From Aspidiotus rigidus (taxonomy: Eukaryota; Arthropoda; Insecta; Hemiptera; Diaspididae): a stretch of 64,000 bases of DNA. The notes beneath the pieces were generated by a model. It was not told where the DNA came from, ran no database searches, and worked only from the letters and a program-made list of their open reading frames with translations. Position numbers and translations under genes: made by a program. Each line of letters starts with the position of its first letter. Positions within the stretch are counted from its first letter, which is position 1. Where the stretch lies: positions 15,288,501 through 15,352,500 of the forward strand of contig JAVHKY010000025.1 of the NCBI GenBank assembly GCA_035079385.1. Reading direction: 5' to 3'. Shown piece after piece: positions 23,511 through 35,105 of this stretch.

Positions 23511-24589
23511 CTGTTAGTCAATACAAATTCAGCGATATGAGGAAATATTTTCAAGATTTACTAGTACCTGTGTTGTTTGAGAGCGAAGATTAAAGACAAA
23601 TTTTGTGAGACAATAAAATGCAGAAAATTGGAGTAAGAATGTTATTCTCTTGCATATTAGGAAAACAATCGTTTTGGCAGCGTGCCATTTAATTACGAAA
23701 TCTAAAGTTACTTTCCTTGAGGAGAAGGAAAAAAAAGAAAAGCTTCAGAGGTACGTGGTATAGCATTTTAGACGCTCGATTCATCTCAGCGACTGACTGG
23801 CTCACGGGCTCATCGGGAGTTCGTTCACCTCTCCCTTCTCCAGTATTGAAACGGAGAAGTGTACTCTTAAATGAGTAGCAGATCACAGAAAACCTCAATT
23901 GTTGGGCTACACTTCGATATTATATCATATTAATTACATTCATCGATGTCTCATATTGAACCGATTCTATCAATCATATCGACTTTTGATACTTTCGTCT
24001 CGGTCATGATAACGTCATAGTAACGTCCCCCTCCTCCAGTACTTCTTAGCTTAGTATAAGTTTTATTCCAATTAACGACTTCATTCGCTCCGTTCGTTTG
24101 CCCCTCATTCTTAGCCTGATATGAGTCTAGTATATTAACCTCCACTCTTCGCCTGAATAGCCCAGGATAAGCCTAGTATAGGCTATGACGTCATACTACG
24201 ATCTTCTCTCTTCCTCTCCACTAGGTTGCTACATATGGTGGCGCACAAAGAAATTTTTTCTTGGGGGGGTTAGTCGGAAAATGATGTGAAATACAGACTA
24301 TTAATTTCGCTCTTAATGCTCGTCACATATTTCTTCCAATTTTTCTGACCTTCTGGGGGGGGGGTGACCCCCCCTTGCGTACGCCACTGACATATTAGGA
24401 GTATGTTGGGCCAAGTAGCTGTGCTTAGTTTAGCCTAGTAAGTATGTTGTAGGCTGATCTATAAAGTAGCAAAGGTCGACACTTTTCTCAAGCCCCTAAA
24501 GTAAAACGTAGTATACATGTTGGGTCTAATATGAAGACAGATGAGACTAGTTGGCTCAACATAGTAGTCGAAGTTTTTGATGATGTCAT
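23511..24589. other. Unassigned sequence with a G-run/C-run hairpin
   Basis: No supportable gene. Near 24353-24378 a run of about 11 G, TGA and 7 C bases could fold as a short hairpin or G-rich structure. Confidence 0.45.
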
Positions 24590-25560
24590 AGTAACAAAAA
24601 ACGACGGCTTCCATTACGTAGTTGAACGAGGAACAGAGAACCTATTTTATGAATCAAATTAGTTTTGGTATTGAGAATTCGAAGTCCCTCTGCTGTCATA
24701 TATTATAGCTTGAAAGTCCAAATTTTTCCAAGTTTCTTTCCTATCATATAATATGGCTGAAAAGTCAAAATTCTTCAAAGTCCCCTGCCATACTAATATA
24801 TGATAGGAGGGAGACTTGAGAAAAACGACGGCTTCCTTAACGAAATTGAACCTGTTCTATGGGTCGAATTGGTTTTGGTTTTGAGGTATCTTGAGGAGTG
24901 AAAATTTTTCCAAGTCCCTCAGTTGTCATCCATATAATATGGCTCGAAGGGTGTCTACCGGTCATGAAAGTCATAAAAAACTCATGAATTTAGGTCAACA
25001 TAATATTTTATTCTATTAATATTTTCCAAAAAATTATAAATTCTCTCCAGTTCTTCTGAGAACGAAATAAAAAATTAAACAGCATTACGAATTGTTTTTT
25101 TTTTTTTCATTGTTCGTGACTTTTTTTGACATCACAATATAAGTAAATATCATCACTTTAAAAAAGTATTGTGAATTTGTGAAGGAGGATCATGAATTTG
25201 ACCAATTCGGATTTGTTAGAAACTGTGATGAAAGTCTAAATTTTTATCAGTCCCTTGCCATAATGTATGACAGGAGGGACACAGAAAAATTTCAATGACC
25301 GATGACGTCATCAAATCGTGATATCACAGGTCGAAAGTCAAATTCGTATCATATGATATGGCTTGAAATTCAATACCCTTCTGAATCCCCCTCCTATCAT
25401 AAATTATGACAAGGAACTTGAAGAAATTTCACTGACCATCGTGATCTCTGAGGGTTGAAGATCGAAATTTTTCCAAGTTCCTTGCCATAATATATGATAG
25501 GAGGGGGATTGGAAAGACAATGGCCGAGCCATAGTGTATGGTAAAAAAGGGAATTAGAAA
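24590..25560. repeat. Diverged mosaic-repeat copy (cluster 2)
   Basis: Degenerate block B copies (about 24596-24690 and 24822-24900, with ACGACGGCTTCC and AACCTATTTTATGA-like segments) lie with scattered 45-bp-type motifs such as AAATTTTTCCAAGT, CCTATCAT and TATGATAGGAGG. It appears older than the copies at 29.6 and 45.3 kb. Confidence 0.6.
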
Positions 25561-25984
25561 CAAGTTCGATATTATTCAAAAAATTGCAAGAATGGTAAGT
25601 AATTAAAGAAAGAAAAAAACAAATCCAACTTAAATTCTTTATAGACGGAGCGAGACTCGTCCATTTTTAAGGCATGATCACATTTTCATATTAAGATCAT
25701 TACAATACAATATTGACGACTTACAACACATAATAAGGGTACAGTCTTATTCTCTATCGTTCTTTCCATAACTTATTTGGATGGCTGAATATTACTAGTT
25801 GTATAATATTATTGCTTATTACCATGGGCTGGACTTCCCTAATTCTATGAGGACAAAGAATGTCACGAACCACGACCAAACAGACTGAGACGTGTGTTGT
25901 TGAAGGAGAGCGAAAATAATACAGCTATGGAAGCTGAGAAATGGTTTCAGACTTGAAAATGTGAACGATTTCTATGGTAAGCAC

Positions 25985-26130
25985 CAAGCAGAAAAAAATT
26001 TTATCGTCGTATGAGCAAAAACTCTGCAGGTTTGCACATGATGTTGTACCACTCAATCAGAGATCATCTATAACTCTACAAGAAACGAGAGATGGCCATG
26101 CAAATTACGTTAAGTGAGTCACAGAATTTA
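25985..26130 (+). repeat. Dispersed direct repeat, copy 1
   Basis: Shares ordered motifs (TTTTATCGT, CGTATGA, TCTGCAGGTTTGCA, ACCACTC, GAGATGGCCATGCAAATTACG) with 27765-27900. About 135 bp and moderately diverged. Nothing else is recognisable between 25561 and 26579. Confidence 0.6.
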
Positions 26131-26579
26131 GAAAGTTTGAAGAAAGGCTGCAAAAACCCGAATAATATTTTGAAGTCGATGCGACAAACTTCACTCTTAC
26201 TTTTAAATATCAGGAGGTGATTTTAGCCCCCTTCTGTCAGGTATTGATGAACTGTTTGCAATTAGCCATATTACTCCGTATATTCGTTCGCAGACTTGTC
26301 CCCTAAAGGAGCAATGGTCTACTATTTTCATGCTAAAGTTGAATGATGATCAACATTGAAACAGGTTAAGTCCTGAAAACTATTTATAATGCATCAAACG
26401 TCTACTTTCTTCCTTGAGTAATCACGTTTTTGTTGGCACTTGTTTAGCTAAAGGAGGAACACAGATATGTTGTTATTGATAACTCATAAAGTATTGTAGT
26501 CGTGTCGGAGTTGGTTGAATTCACCGAGTTTATACTTCTGTTGGTTCTCAAATTTTTGTGATGAAATATTTATTTTGAG

Positions 26580-27077
26580 ATGGAAAACAGCGTCTCGCAC
26601 GATGCGATCACGTTTAGTTTGTCTGAAAAAATTATAAGGGACCTCAGAGAAGTAGTGAGAGACTTCTATACTCTTAATAAAAATACTGTCGTTTATACTG
26701 ATAATATGAACGATTGGAATACCGATTTGCCGAATAATTGGCAGGTCGTCTTCAAAAGGAAGAGAATTTTCAGACTTCCGGGTGATACCCTTGAAAGAAT
26801 GGCTGATTATCTTCCCAACAGCACTCCACAGATACGTATCGAGAGCCAAATGATATATTCATCTGTCTGTGAGATGATGGTCGATGTAAAACGGCAAAAA
26901 AAAACGTTGGTGGACATTGTCCTGTCAAGGGTACCTTACAAAATAGAGTTCCAATCTTATTTTCTGAAAATCTCGCCGTGGGTCCCTGCATACCTTGGAG
27001 AAGAGATACCAACAGGGCGAACTGATACTACCACTCGCTACATACCGTGGAGAAGAACCACCAACAGGGCGATTTGA
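26580..27077 (+). CDS. Uncharacterised 165-codon open frame (doubtful)
   Basis: An uninterrupted frame from ATG to TGA, longer than most chance frames here. The predicted protein is rich in charged residues, lacks a signal peptide or membrane segment, and matches no domain I recognise. The last ~25 codons are created by a local direct duplication: CATACC.TGGAGAAGA.. then CCAACAGGGCGA occurs twice, at about 26989-27028 and 27040-27075. The antisense strand is also open for 121 codons, which weakens the case. The ORF lies between two copies of a 135-bp dispersed repeat. It could be an orphan gene, a decayed transposon gene or chance. Confidence 0.2.
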   Translation: MENSVSHDAITFSLSEKIIRDLREVVRDFYTLNKNTVVYTDNMNDWNTDLPNNWQVVFKRKRIFRLPGDTLERMADYLPNSTPQIRIESQMIYSSVCEMMVDVKRQKKTLVDIVLSRVPYKIEFQSYFLKISPWVPAYLGEEIPTGRTDTTTRYIPWRRTTNRAI

Positions 27078-28236
27078 TACTGTCAAATCTCCTGATTACG
27101 ACCAATAGGCTACAGTCAGCTCCATATATTGCAGAAATCCGAGGCTAACTACCTACAAATAGTTGTATTCTTTATTGAAATGATAAAGAATAAACGTATA
27201 GAAGTGCTATTGTGGAGCAGATTTTTGTAGATATATAGGAGTTATTTGCTATTAATTTACTTTCTTCTTCATCTCTTTCATGTGATATTTTATCTATCTG
27301 CTCTCTTCTCGAGAACATTGCAAAAAAATACACATAATATACTTATTGATAACTATGATGTTCGCTCTGTTACAGCGACCTAACATTAGTTTTTCATTAG
27401 TGTTTTCGTTCAATATCATGTGGTTTGTGATATTTTAATTTTCGGTGTTGTGAGCTTTATGTACCTTGTATCGTTTATGTGTTGAGGGTGAATTTTAATG
27501 TTTTTGGTTTAAATAATACTTAACGACTAAACGAGTATGTATGGTAAAAAAATTGTAAATACGCAAAAATTATCGAATTAGGACAAAAAAATAAAAATGG
27601 GTTCTCAAAAATAATAGTTGTAAAGTATGTAAGGAGTCTACCGAGGAGACGCGGTGAGTAGGTATTTGAATTACTCTTCCTGATTACAAGTTGGTCGACG
27701 GCTTATTTCATCATCATGAGGACGAAGGTAACGTCCCGATTCAAAAGGTTTTATCGATTCAAAAGGTTTTATCGTTATCTCGTATGAATAGAAAATCTGC
27801 AGGTTTGCATGTGCTGAATACCACTCGACTAACAGCCATTTATCTTTATATGTGGAAACAGAGGTGGTCATGCAAATCACGTTGTCTAGTCAGATAGAAA
27901 CCTACCCTCAGGATAGAAAGAGAAGCTACGAAAAAGAAACAGAATTATTTTCAACTCGTTAAAATATTTCTTAGCCTAAAGCCTATTTTAACCTAGTATC
28001 TTATTGGCCCGGGTTTCTCAACTTTTTTTACAAAGAGCCGCAATACTCTTTCGTCGTTTTCAATATTACTGCCCACCGAGAACCCTTGCTCGTAACACTA
28101 AGACGTTAATACGGACATTCTCAGTCGACACTAAGGGGAAAGTGATGATAACATTCAACTTAAGCTACCTGTCAATTAAGGGTCACGTGACGATTGTAAG
28201 TGCGTTCAACGTTTAAGTGATGATTAAGAATGTTTT
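27078..28236. other. Unassigned sequence holding repeat copy 2
   Basis: AT-rich. The only recognisable item is the second copy of the 135-bp dispersed repeat (27765-27900), preceded by a tandem pair of CGATTCAAAAGGTTTTAT near 27740-27770. Confidence 0.5.
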
Positions 28237-29211
28237 GTAGATTACGAGAAAGCTTTTGATCGAGTCAAGCACGAGAAAATGATAAAAGCGCTCAGTAAAT
28301 ACAGCATAGACCAGGAAGATACGCGCCTCATTAGGAACCTCTATTGGCGGCAGAAGGCGAACGTGAAGGTTGGCTCAAACCTAACTGAAGAAATCTGTAA
28401 TATAGAAATAGGCGTGCGACAAGGATGCCCGTTGTCGCCAAGGTGCTATAATCTATATGCCGAGGAAATTGCAAGGCAACGTACCTTCAGAGATACTGGC
28501 TTCAAAATTAATGGCACAAAAATAAGCAGCATCAGTTATGCAGACGATAAAGTGTTGATTGCAGAAAAGCCGCAACAGCTGCAAAGAATGGTACACCGAC
28601 TAGCAACAGAAAGTGCCAAATACGGGATGAACATAAATACATCCAAGACAAAGGTCATGCGTATATCCAAAGAGGAATCAAGCAAACCCCTGCTAATACG
28701 CGTCAATGGAACTCAGCTTGAGGAAGTGCAGAAATACAGATACCTGGGAGTAATTGTGACAAATGACGGCAGAGATCAAAAGGAAATAAAGGCAAGATTG
28801 GGCATGGACCGAGAAGCCTTCAGTAATCTCGAACGTGTACTGAAAGACAAGAAGACGAACTTGAACCTTCGGCTAAGACTGCTCGCATGTTATGTGTGGA
28901 CAGTACTTAGGTACGCATCGGAAACCTGGACGTTGTCAAAAGTGGACCAGAAAAGAATAAACTCCTTTGAGTTATGGTGTTACCGCAGATTGCATCGTAT
29001 AAGCTGGACGGAAAAGATAAGAAACGAAGAAGTGCTCCGACGGACTGGATTGCAGCGTGGGATACTACTGCAGATGATATTGGAGGGAAAAAGAAGATTC
29101 CTGCAGAAGAAGATAGAGACAGACGACCAGTTTCGAAATGCCGCGCACGGAAAGATAGTTGGAAAGGCTTCGAGAGGACGACGTAGGCTGACAATGCTAT
29201 CCAATTTGTAA
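28237..29211 (+). mobile_element. RTE-like LINE reverse transcriptase, 5'-truncated, open C-terminal ORF
   Basis: An uninterrupted frame of about 324 codons from a truncation point near 28237 to a TAA stop. It starts in motif A (VDYEKAFDRVKHEKM, the ATG at 28279 being internal). It then shows motif B (IGVRQGCPLSPRCYNLYAEE), motif C (SYADDKVLIAE, catalytic YADD), NTSKTKVM, YRYLGVIVTNDG and the C-terminal WCYRRLHRISWTEKIRNEEV block. This order is that of endonuclease-reverse transcriptases of the RTE/BovB-like group. The endonuclease domain and fingers are missing, as expected from 5' truncation. The lack of stops suggests a fairly young insertion. The 3' non-coding part probably runs to about 29345. 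Confidence 0.85.
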
Positions 29212-29607
29212 TGTGTAATTTGCAATTTGTAATCGTGATTATCGTGTATTGTATAAGATTATGCTGTGTATTCCGCTCTTATACATATACGCATTGTATG
29301 GCGAGAGCTGCCTGTAATTTATTATGGATGCTAATAAACGAAACGAAAGAATGTCGCAGTAAAAATCTTAACAAGCTGTCGATTGCACCTTTGAAAAGTG
29401 AGGCTATTCTGTACGAAGACTGATCCAAAAGACAACTCGAAGGTATTTCTCCCAATTTCAGGCGGAGCGTGCGGTCATTTTGAAGTTTCGCACTATTGAA
29501 AAGAATGGATGTTGAATCGAATCGTAAAAGCTTTTAAATGCTCCTTGGTCCTTGTCATAGCAGTATCCCGTTTCTTCTTGCTAAAAAAAAAAGGAGAAAA
29601 ATATAAC
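29212..29607. other. LINE 3' region and unassigned flank
   Basis: The AATTTGTAATGTGTAATTTG-like tail and CTAATAAACGAAACG near 29330 may mark the end of the LINE. The rest is unassigned. Confidence 0.4.
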
Positions 29608-30085
29608 AAAAACGACGGCTTCCTTAACGAAGTTAAACGAGGAACGCAGGGAACCTGTTTTATGAGTCAAATAGGATTTGGTATTGAAAATTCAAGGAAG
29701 CCTAGACCTAGATAAAGCTAGTATAAAGAAGGCCTAGACGTAAAATAAGCCTAGTATAATGTAGTTTGAAAGTCCAAGTTTTTCTCAAATCTCGAGCTAT
29801 TTATGATAGGAGGGAGACTTGGGAAAATTTGTCCCCTATCATATATAGCTCGAGAGTCAAAAGTTTTCCAAGTCCCCCTTCTATCACATATAGCTTCAGA
29901 TTCGAAATTTTTCCAAGTCCCTCTCCTATCACATATGGCGCGAGAGTCGAAATTTTTTCTAAGTCCCCCTCCTATCATATATTCTCGAGAGTCGAAATTT
30001 TTCTAAATTTTTCGCTGGACGGCGCACGGCGGACGCCAGATTTCTCAAATAGCCCCCCATAAAACAGGTTCCCTGTTAAAATACT
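29608..30085. repeat. Mosaic repeat, cluster 3
   Basis: Block B (from ACGACGGCTTCCTTAACG at 29611) is followed by a GCCTAGACCTAGATAAAGC region, several 45-bp units (about 29800-30005) and an inverted block A (30005-30082) ending CCCTGTTAAAA. The first ~270 bp are nearly identical to 45291-45562, implying recent amplification or gene conversion. Confidence 0.75.
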
Positions 30086-32132
30086 CTCAAAATTCTCATC
30101 GATTGTAGTTTGGCTTGCATGAGATGGAAACTTTATCAGATGAAGTCAGAATATTTTCAACAATAAATGTTAGCCGGATAGGCTAAGTCGCTCTCTCCAG
30201 TGGTCGTCTTGTCGGAGATCGACGCATTCGTCATCATTTTCTTGAATGAAAAGATTATCAATTCTTCTTTCAGTTCATATAAACTTTATGAAAACTCAAT
30301 ATGGACGACTTTTCTTTTTTAATTTGAAATTTTGCGGCGCACCAGATTTTTTGAGAAATAATCACGAAATTCGAAACAGAGTTTTCTCTGATGAATCGAA
30401 TGTTTACTGCGGAAACAAATTTATTGATCTTGTCTGCATGAGATGCATCCCTTCCTCTTGAATTCATACTGTATAAACATATAGATAATATGATGACCCC
30501 AGAATACGTGTATGCACGGTCATTGTAAAGTTCGGTTAGAGGTTCGGACCGACATTCAGGGAAGCTGCAAACAAGATACATCTATTAATTACTCGGTTAT
30601 TCAATTAAGGAGAAACTTGACGTCAGAGAGTAGCCAGATTCATGACAAGTTGAAAATTTCCTCCGCGTTATTTCGACATTATCTCGATGACGCAACCTCG
30701 GCAAAATCTGTTAATATACGATGCAGCAATTCTGACAAAAACATTTTACATCCGAACGGCGTTCAAACTCGTTTATTTCTCAGTATAAGAAAAACTGTTG
30801 AAGGCTGCGTCTCCGAATTTATATCCTTATTTCGTACGCCTTCTTTTCCGACTTCTCCGGCCTCCAGTTTTTCATTGAAGTGTAAAACAAGTTGTTTGAC
30901 GCCGAAAAGTTGAATCGAAAATGTCGACAGACGGATGACATTTGCCAAAAGAAAGAAGAAAAACTCTTTCTAACCCTCCCCGGTCGAGACGAAAACTTCT
31001 TGTTTTTGTCGCGCGAAAACATAAAATCAATCACTTTGATTTTGGAGTCTTGTAAAAAGTAGAACAGCGGACAAGATGTCACGTTTTCCGAGTCAACAAT
31101 GATTGTCGTAAAGAACAAAAAAAAAAAAAGAAAAAAAGACGGTACAACAAAGCCGATGTAGTTTGTTTTTCTTCTTTTAGTTCCTTTCGTTTTTCTTCTC
31201 AGATTTCGATTATACAGAAGAAGGTCAGGACTGCAGGAAATATTCCACCTTGTTTCAATCAAATCTCAAGTTTCATCTTTTTTTGCGATTCCGACTTCTG
31301 CTCCTTGTCGATGACGATACAACTCCGATTCAACAACTTTAACATTCGGTCTCTTAGTCTTTCGCTTGGAATTGAAGACTCACCAGAGAATTATATCATC
31401 CACATGAAGGACCCCTCACCGACTGATCGTGGAAATTCTCACACACTCCCCTCCCCCCCCCACTTGCCAATTTGATTCTAATGACAGTGGGATTGTCTAT
31501 TAGAAAAATCACTGATAGAAATGTGAAATCCAAAATAAGAGAGGTGAATAGATAAATTCGTAGGAAGATATCTGAACAGCCCATAAATCGTTTCGCGTGA
31601 TACCTACATAATCGTAAGGTTATTCAACTTTCACTGTGTCTTATAACGACTGAACCGTTTTTGAAAATATTCTTTTCAAACCCAAAGAGACATTTTTGTT
31701 TTATCTCATAACGCAGATGAAGCTGCGGTTGTACAAACAGTTGAAATTCAAATACAAAGTAGAGTCATTTCGCTTATACAGCACAAATTCTGGAAGTTTC
31801 CTCAAGACGTCTTAAGCTTAGCAGAATAATAAATAGGCGTCGACTCAAAAACGTTGACGTTCAGCATTTTACGGAAATATTCTCATTTTTGTTTCTAATT
31901 GCTAGCAGTTACATTTAATGAGCACAGTCTCTCATACCTACCTTCATTTGAAATACCTAATTCAAAGATTTTCCCGGTAATTACCTACTTCTCGAACTCG
32001 ATTCAGAATGAAGTTCCATTTAGTTCGTGAATTGGATTATTCCTAATTTTTTCTAGCTGTAAAGTTTTCTTATCGTAAAAGACTTCACTCGAACGTAATT
32101 CTAATAACTCCGATGTCTGTTTTATGTTACAG
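30086..32132. other. Unassigned sequence upstream of the PDZ gene exon
   Basis: No supportable gene. It presumably holds the intron, and perhaps the promoter or 5' exons, of the PDZ gene. The sequence just before 32133 is a good 3' splice site (TTTTATGTTACAG). Confidence 0.45.
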
Positions 32133-32865
32133 CAAACCTCGTGACGTCGGCTGTACATGGCTGAAGAAGACTTTTCCGACCTAGGAGAAGTGAAATTAAC
32201 ACATTACGATGGAACAAGATGGACGAGTGGATGGAGCAGAAGTCCCGGCAGTGGAGTCGCCACGTTACCTTATCAATACCATAGAACTTTCCCGCATAGT
32301 TACCATAATAGTTCGAGGGCGGCAGAGGCGGAGGATATCATGGGCCATCACTACAACCACACTTCCAGACTGCCTCACACCGCCCACAAGAGCGGCCTTT
32401 ATTACTCTCCTCCGGGCACGTCGTACACGATCGTCGAGCAACCATCACTGCAATCCGTATCGCATCAGAGCAAGTACCGAGTCCGCAATACCGTTACTCC
32501 GGCCTCGGCTACGGCCACGTCGTCGAGCGCACCTAATAGAATATTAAGCAATAGTAGTAATAGTAATAAAAAGCGACCCATATCTCCTGAACAAGTACTG
32601 AAATTGTTTAGCTCTCATACTGGCGCCCGCAATCATAACAATAATAGTAGTAGTAGTAACTATAATTTAAGTAATAACATTAATTCGACTCATACGTCTA
32701 AGTCTGCGTCAAGTACTGAAACTCATGCTCAACATAGTCACCGGCATCAGCCACCTGATGTTGGTAAACTTCCAGTTAAAACGATTAACATGACCAGGGA
32801 GACGCCTCCGGGTAGCGGTAATCACGGTTTCGGTATTTGCGTCAAAGGCGGATCCAATAAGCCAG
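32133..32865 (+). CDS. PDZ-domain protein, first coding exon (partial gene)
   Basis: The exon starts after an AG acceptor (TTTTATGTTACAG ending at 32132). The start codon at 32157 is the first ATG. The exon ends at 32865 before GTAAG, leaving phase 1, for 236 codons plus one base. The N-terminal ~190 residues are low complexity: Ser/Asn/His-rich with an Asn-Ser run near residues 160-180, hence probably disordered. After KLPVKTINMTRE the start of a PDZ domain appears: GNHGFGICVKGGS, with HGFGI as the carboxylate-binding GLGF-type loop. Joining to 44561-44697 is in frame and completes most of the domain. PDZ proteins are scaffolds that bind C-terminal tails of membrane proteins. The fold resembles whirlin/dyschronic-type PDZs, but I do not commit to a symbol. 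Confidence 0.8.
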
Positions 32866-33700
32866 GTAAGAATATTATACAATCATACTTATTTGTATGG
32901 GAATTCGCCTATTTTTACAGAATTTAACAATTGATATGTACTTCTAATTGAAATGAAGAAGAGAGTTGTTGGTAGAAGAAAAGAGATTTTTGGTATCCAG
33001 ACATGTTTAAGCAATTTTTGACTTTTTAACCCCATTATTCGTGAGTGGAACACTTTTGTACATCAGAGACCGAAGTTGAACCCACTCCAATTTGACGCTC
33101 AGGTCTTTTGAGAGGAAACCTGTTCCATGGGAGATTATTTGGGAAAGACTTCTACCGTAGGCATGTCATTCCGAGGAGCTGTGAGAACTCTGCCATATAG
33201 GCGTTCTTTCACGTTACAATCTTTATACTGGACACATTGAATTTAGTAACACTGTACTATAGATTTTCAAGGTAGAGGAAACTCTTGTTTAATTCAAAAA
33301 CTTTGACCGCAAAAGTTCGTTTCGTTTCCATTCATGAACGTCAAAAAATGAACAAGTTCAGTCTTTTGGAACCAAATAAACGGCGTTGATGGTTCGTATT
33401 AAATTTGGTGAATGAGCGGGGGAAAGTCTTTCACTTCGAGGACGTCAAATTCACTGATAAGAATGATTCAAAGGAGGCAGAAGTATATTATAAGAAGAGA
33501 TTTTCTAGCAAAACCAAATTAATAAAGATCATATTTTATGTTTCCTACTAAGTGACCTCATTTTTATTTCAAGGCCACGTCCGCTGTGTGATGAAATCAT
33601 GGTCTAGCATGTGAATTTTTCTCACAGAAGCGTAGCCCCGTTCTTGAACGAATATGGGCGTGGTGAACAGTAAGATAAGCTATCTCGCCTCCATATCAAT

Positions 33701-33712
33701 ATCAACATTGAT
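33701..33712. repeat. Left 12-bp target-site duplication of the snap-back PLE
   Basis: ATCAACATTGAT here and exactly again at 34552-34563, outside the inverted-arm element. Confidence 0.6.
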
Positions 33713-33795
33713 AAATAAATATATTTATTTTTGCGTGCAAGGTTTACTTAATAGAAAAAAGAAAACACGACTCTTCCCGCACAGTGTAAAATACG

Positions 33796-33835
<40 letters not shown>

Positions 33836-33846
33836 ATTATGTAAAT

Positions 33847-33878
33847 GACGTTTCGAGTAAACTTGTACTCTTCTTCAG
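33847..33878 (-). ncRNA. Hammerhead-ribozyme-like core, left arm
   Basis: On the minus strand, CTGAAGA (fits the CUGANGA box) is followed by a stem II with arms GAGTA and TACTC around a short loop, then GAAACGTC. GAA is the second core box, ACGT a palindromic mini stem III and C the cleavage-site base. All fixed core positions that I can check are present. PLE terminal repeats are known to carry such ribozymes. Confidence 0.6.
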
Positions 33879-34427
33879 ATCCTAAACTAAACTGAAACCA
33901 AACCGAAGAATATGAAGAAGAAAACGTTACAAAGAATAAAAATCCAACACGAAAAAACTAGCTGCAATTACAGTCCATGAATCACAGAAGCGTACATAGG
34001 CCGTCTCATCATTAAGATTCTTCTCGTCACTTTTGTGCTGGGAGACTCTCTTTGATAAATGCTGAAGAGTTTCTCCAACATATACCCGAGGGCACTCCAA
34101 GCATGGTATAGAGTATACCACGTTGGATCTTGAGACGGCCGTAGCTAAACACGCCAAAAATACTGGCCACCGAATTAATTTTAATTTAGATAATATTGCG
34201 ATTTTAGCCACCGAAAATAACACCAAAAAAAGAAAGGTGAGAGAAGTGATCGAAATAATAAAATCAAACACGGTCAATTACAAACGAGATAGTGAAAATT
34301 TCAACTCTATGTACGCTTCTGTGATTCATGGACTGTAATTGCAGCTAGTTTTTTCGTGTTGGATTTTTATTCTTTGTAACGTTTTCTTCTTCATATTCTT
34401 CGGTTTGGTTTCAGTTTAGTTTAGGAT

Positions 34428-34459
34428 CTGAAGAAGAGTACAAGTTTACTCAAAACGTC
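34428..34459 (+). ncRNA. Hammerhead-ribozyme-like core, right arm (one core base changed)
   Basis: Same motif as in the left arm but on the + strand. The GAAAC box reads AAAAC, so the conserved G is lost and self-cleavage by this copy is unlikely. Confidence 0.5.
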
Positions 34460-34470
34460 ATTTACATAAT

Positions 34471-34508
<38 letters not shown>

Positions 34509-34551
34509 CGTATTTTACACTGTGCGGGAAGAGCCGTGTTTTCTTTTTTCT

Positions 34552-34563
34552 ATCAACATTGAT
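34552..34563. repeat. Right 12-bp target-site duplication of the snap-back PLE
   Basis: ATCAACATTGAT, identical to 33701-33712. Confidence 0.6.
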
Positions 34564-34620
34564 GACTTCATCAACCTGCTCGTACGTCATCATGATGGCT
34601 GCCCGTGACGACATCATCTT

Positions 34621-34761
<141 letters not shown>

Positions 34762-35105
34762 ACTCTCTTCTATTCTCGGGATCACTCATTTCTTTTGTAA
34801 GCCTCTCAACAGTCTCCATTATACAAGGCCTAATTATAATACTGCTCAAATCTCTCTTATATCAGAACTCTGGATCACGGCTGATGACGTCATACTTCTA
34901 GATTTTAGAACTGGAGCGCACTACCCTTTAGTCTCCATTGTACTGCGCTGTACAGTATACTACACTATACCAGGCCTACACTTGACGAATTGGATGGACT
35001 TGTAGTCTTTATGCAACTAGGCTTAACATAAGCCCAACACCCAGCAATATAAAAGCCCAAACTAAACCATTTGTAGATTACAAGGATGATGGTGGGGGAA
35101 TTGAA

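Larger units (their letters stand above)
33713..34551. mobile_element. Snap-back Penelope-like element (head-to-head inverted arms)
   Basis: The outer ~270 bp on each side are near-perfect inverted repeats (33742-34010 against 34310-34548). Each contains a homopolymer run (A at 33799-33832, T at 34477-34508) and the same 3' sequence. The centre is not a simple loop. On the minus strand the left part encodes the GIY-YIG N-terminal half (VVYSIPCLECPRVYVGETLQ near 34060-34130). On the + strand the right part encodes the C-terminal half (about 34126-34338, ending YASVIHGL stop). The two arms therefore carry complementary halves of one domain in opposite orientation, as if cDNA switched template. 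Exact 12-bp direct repeats flank the unit. Confidence 0.8.
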
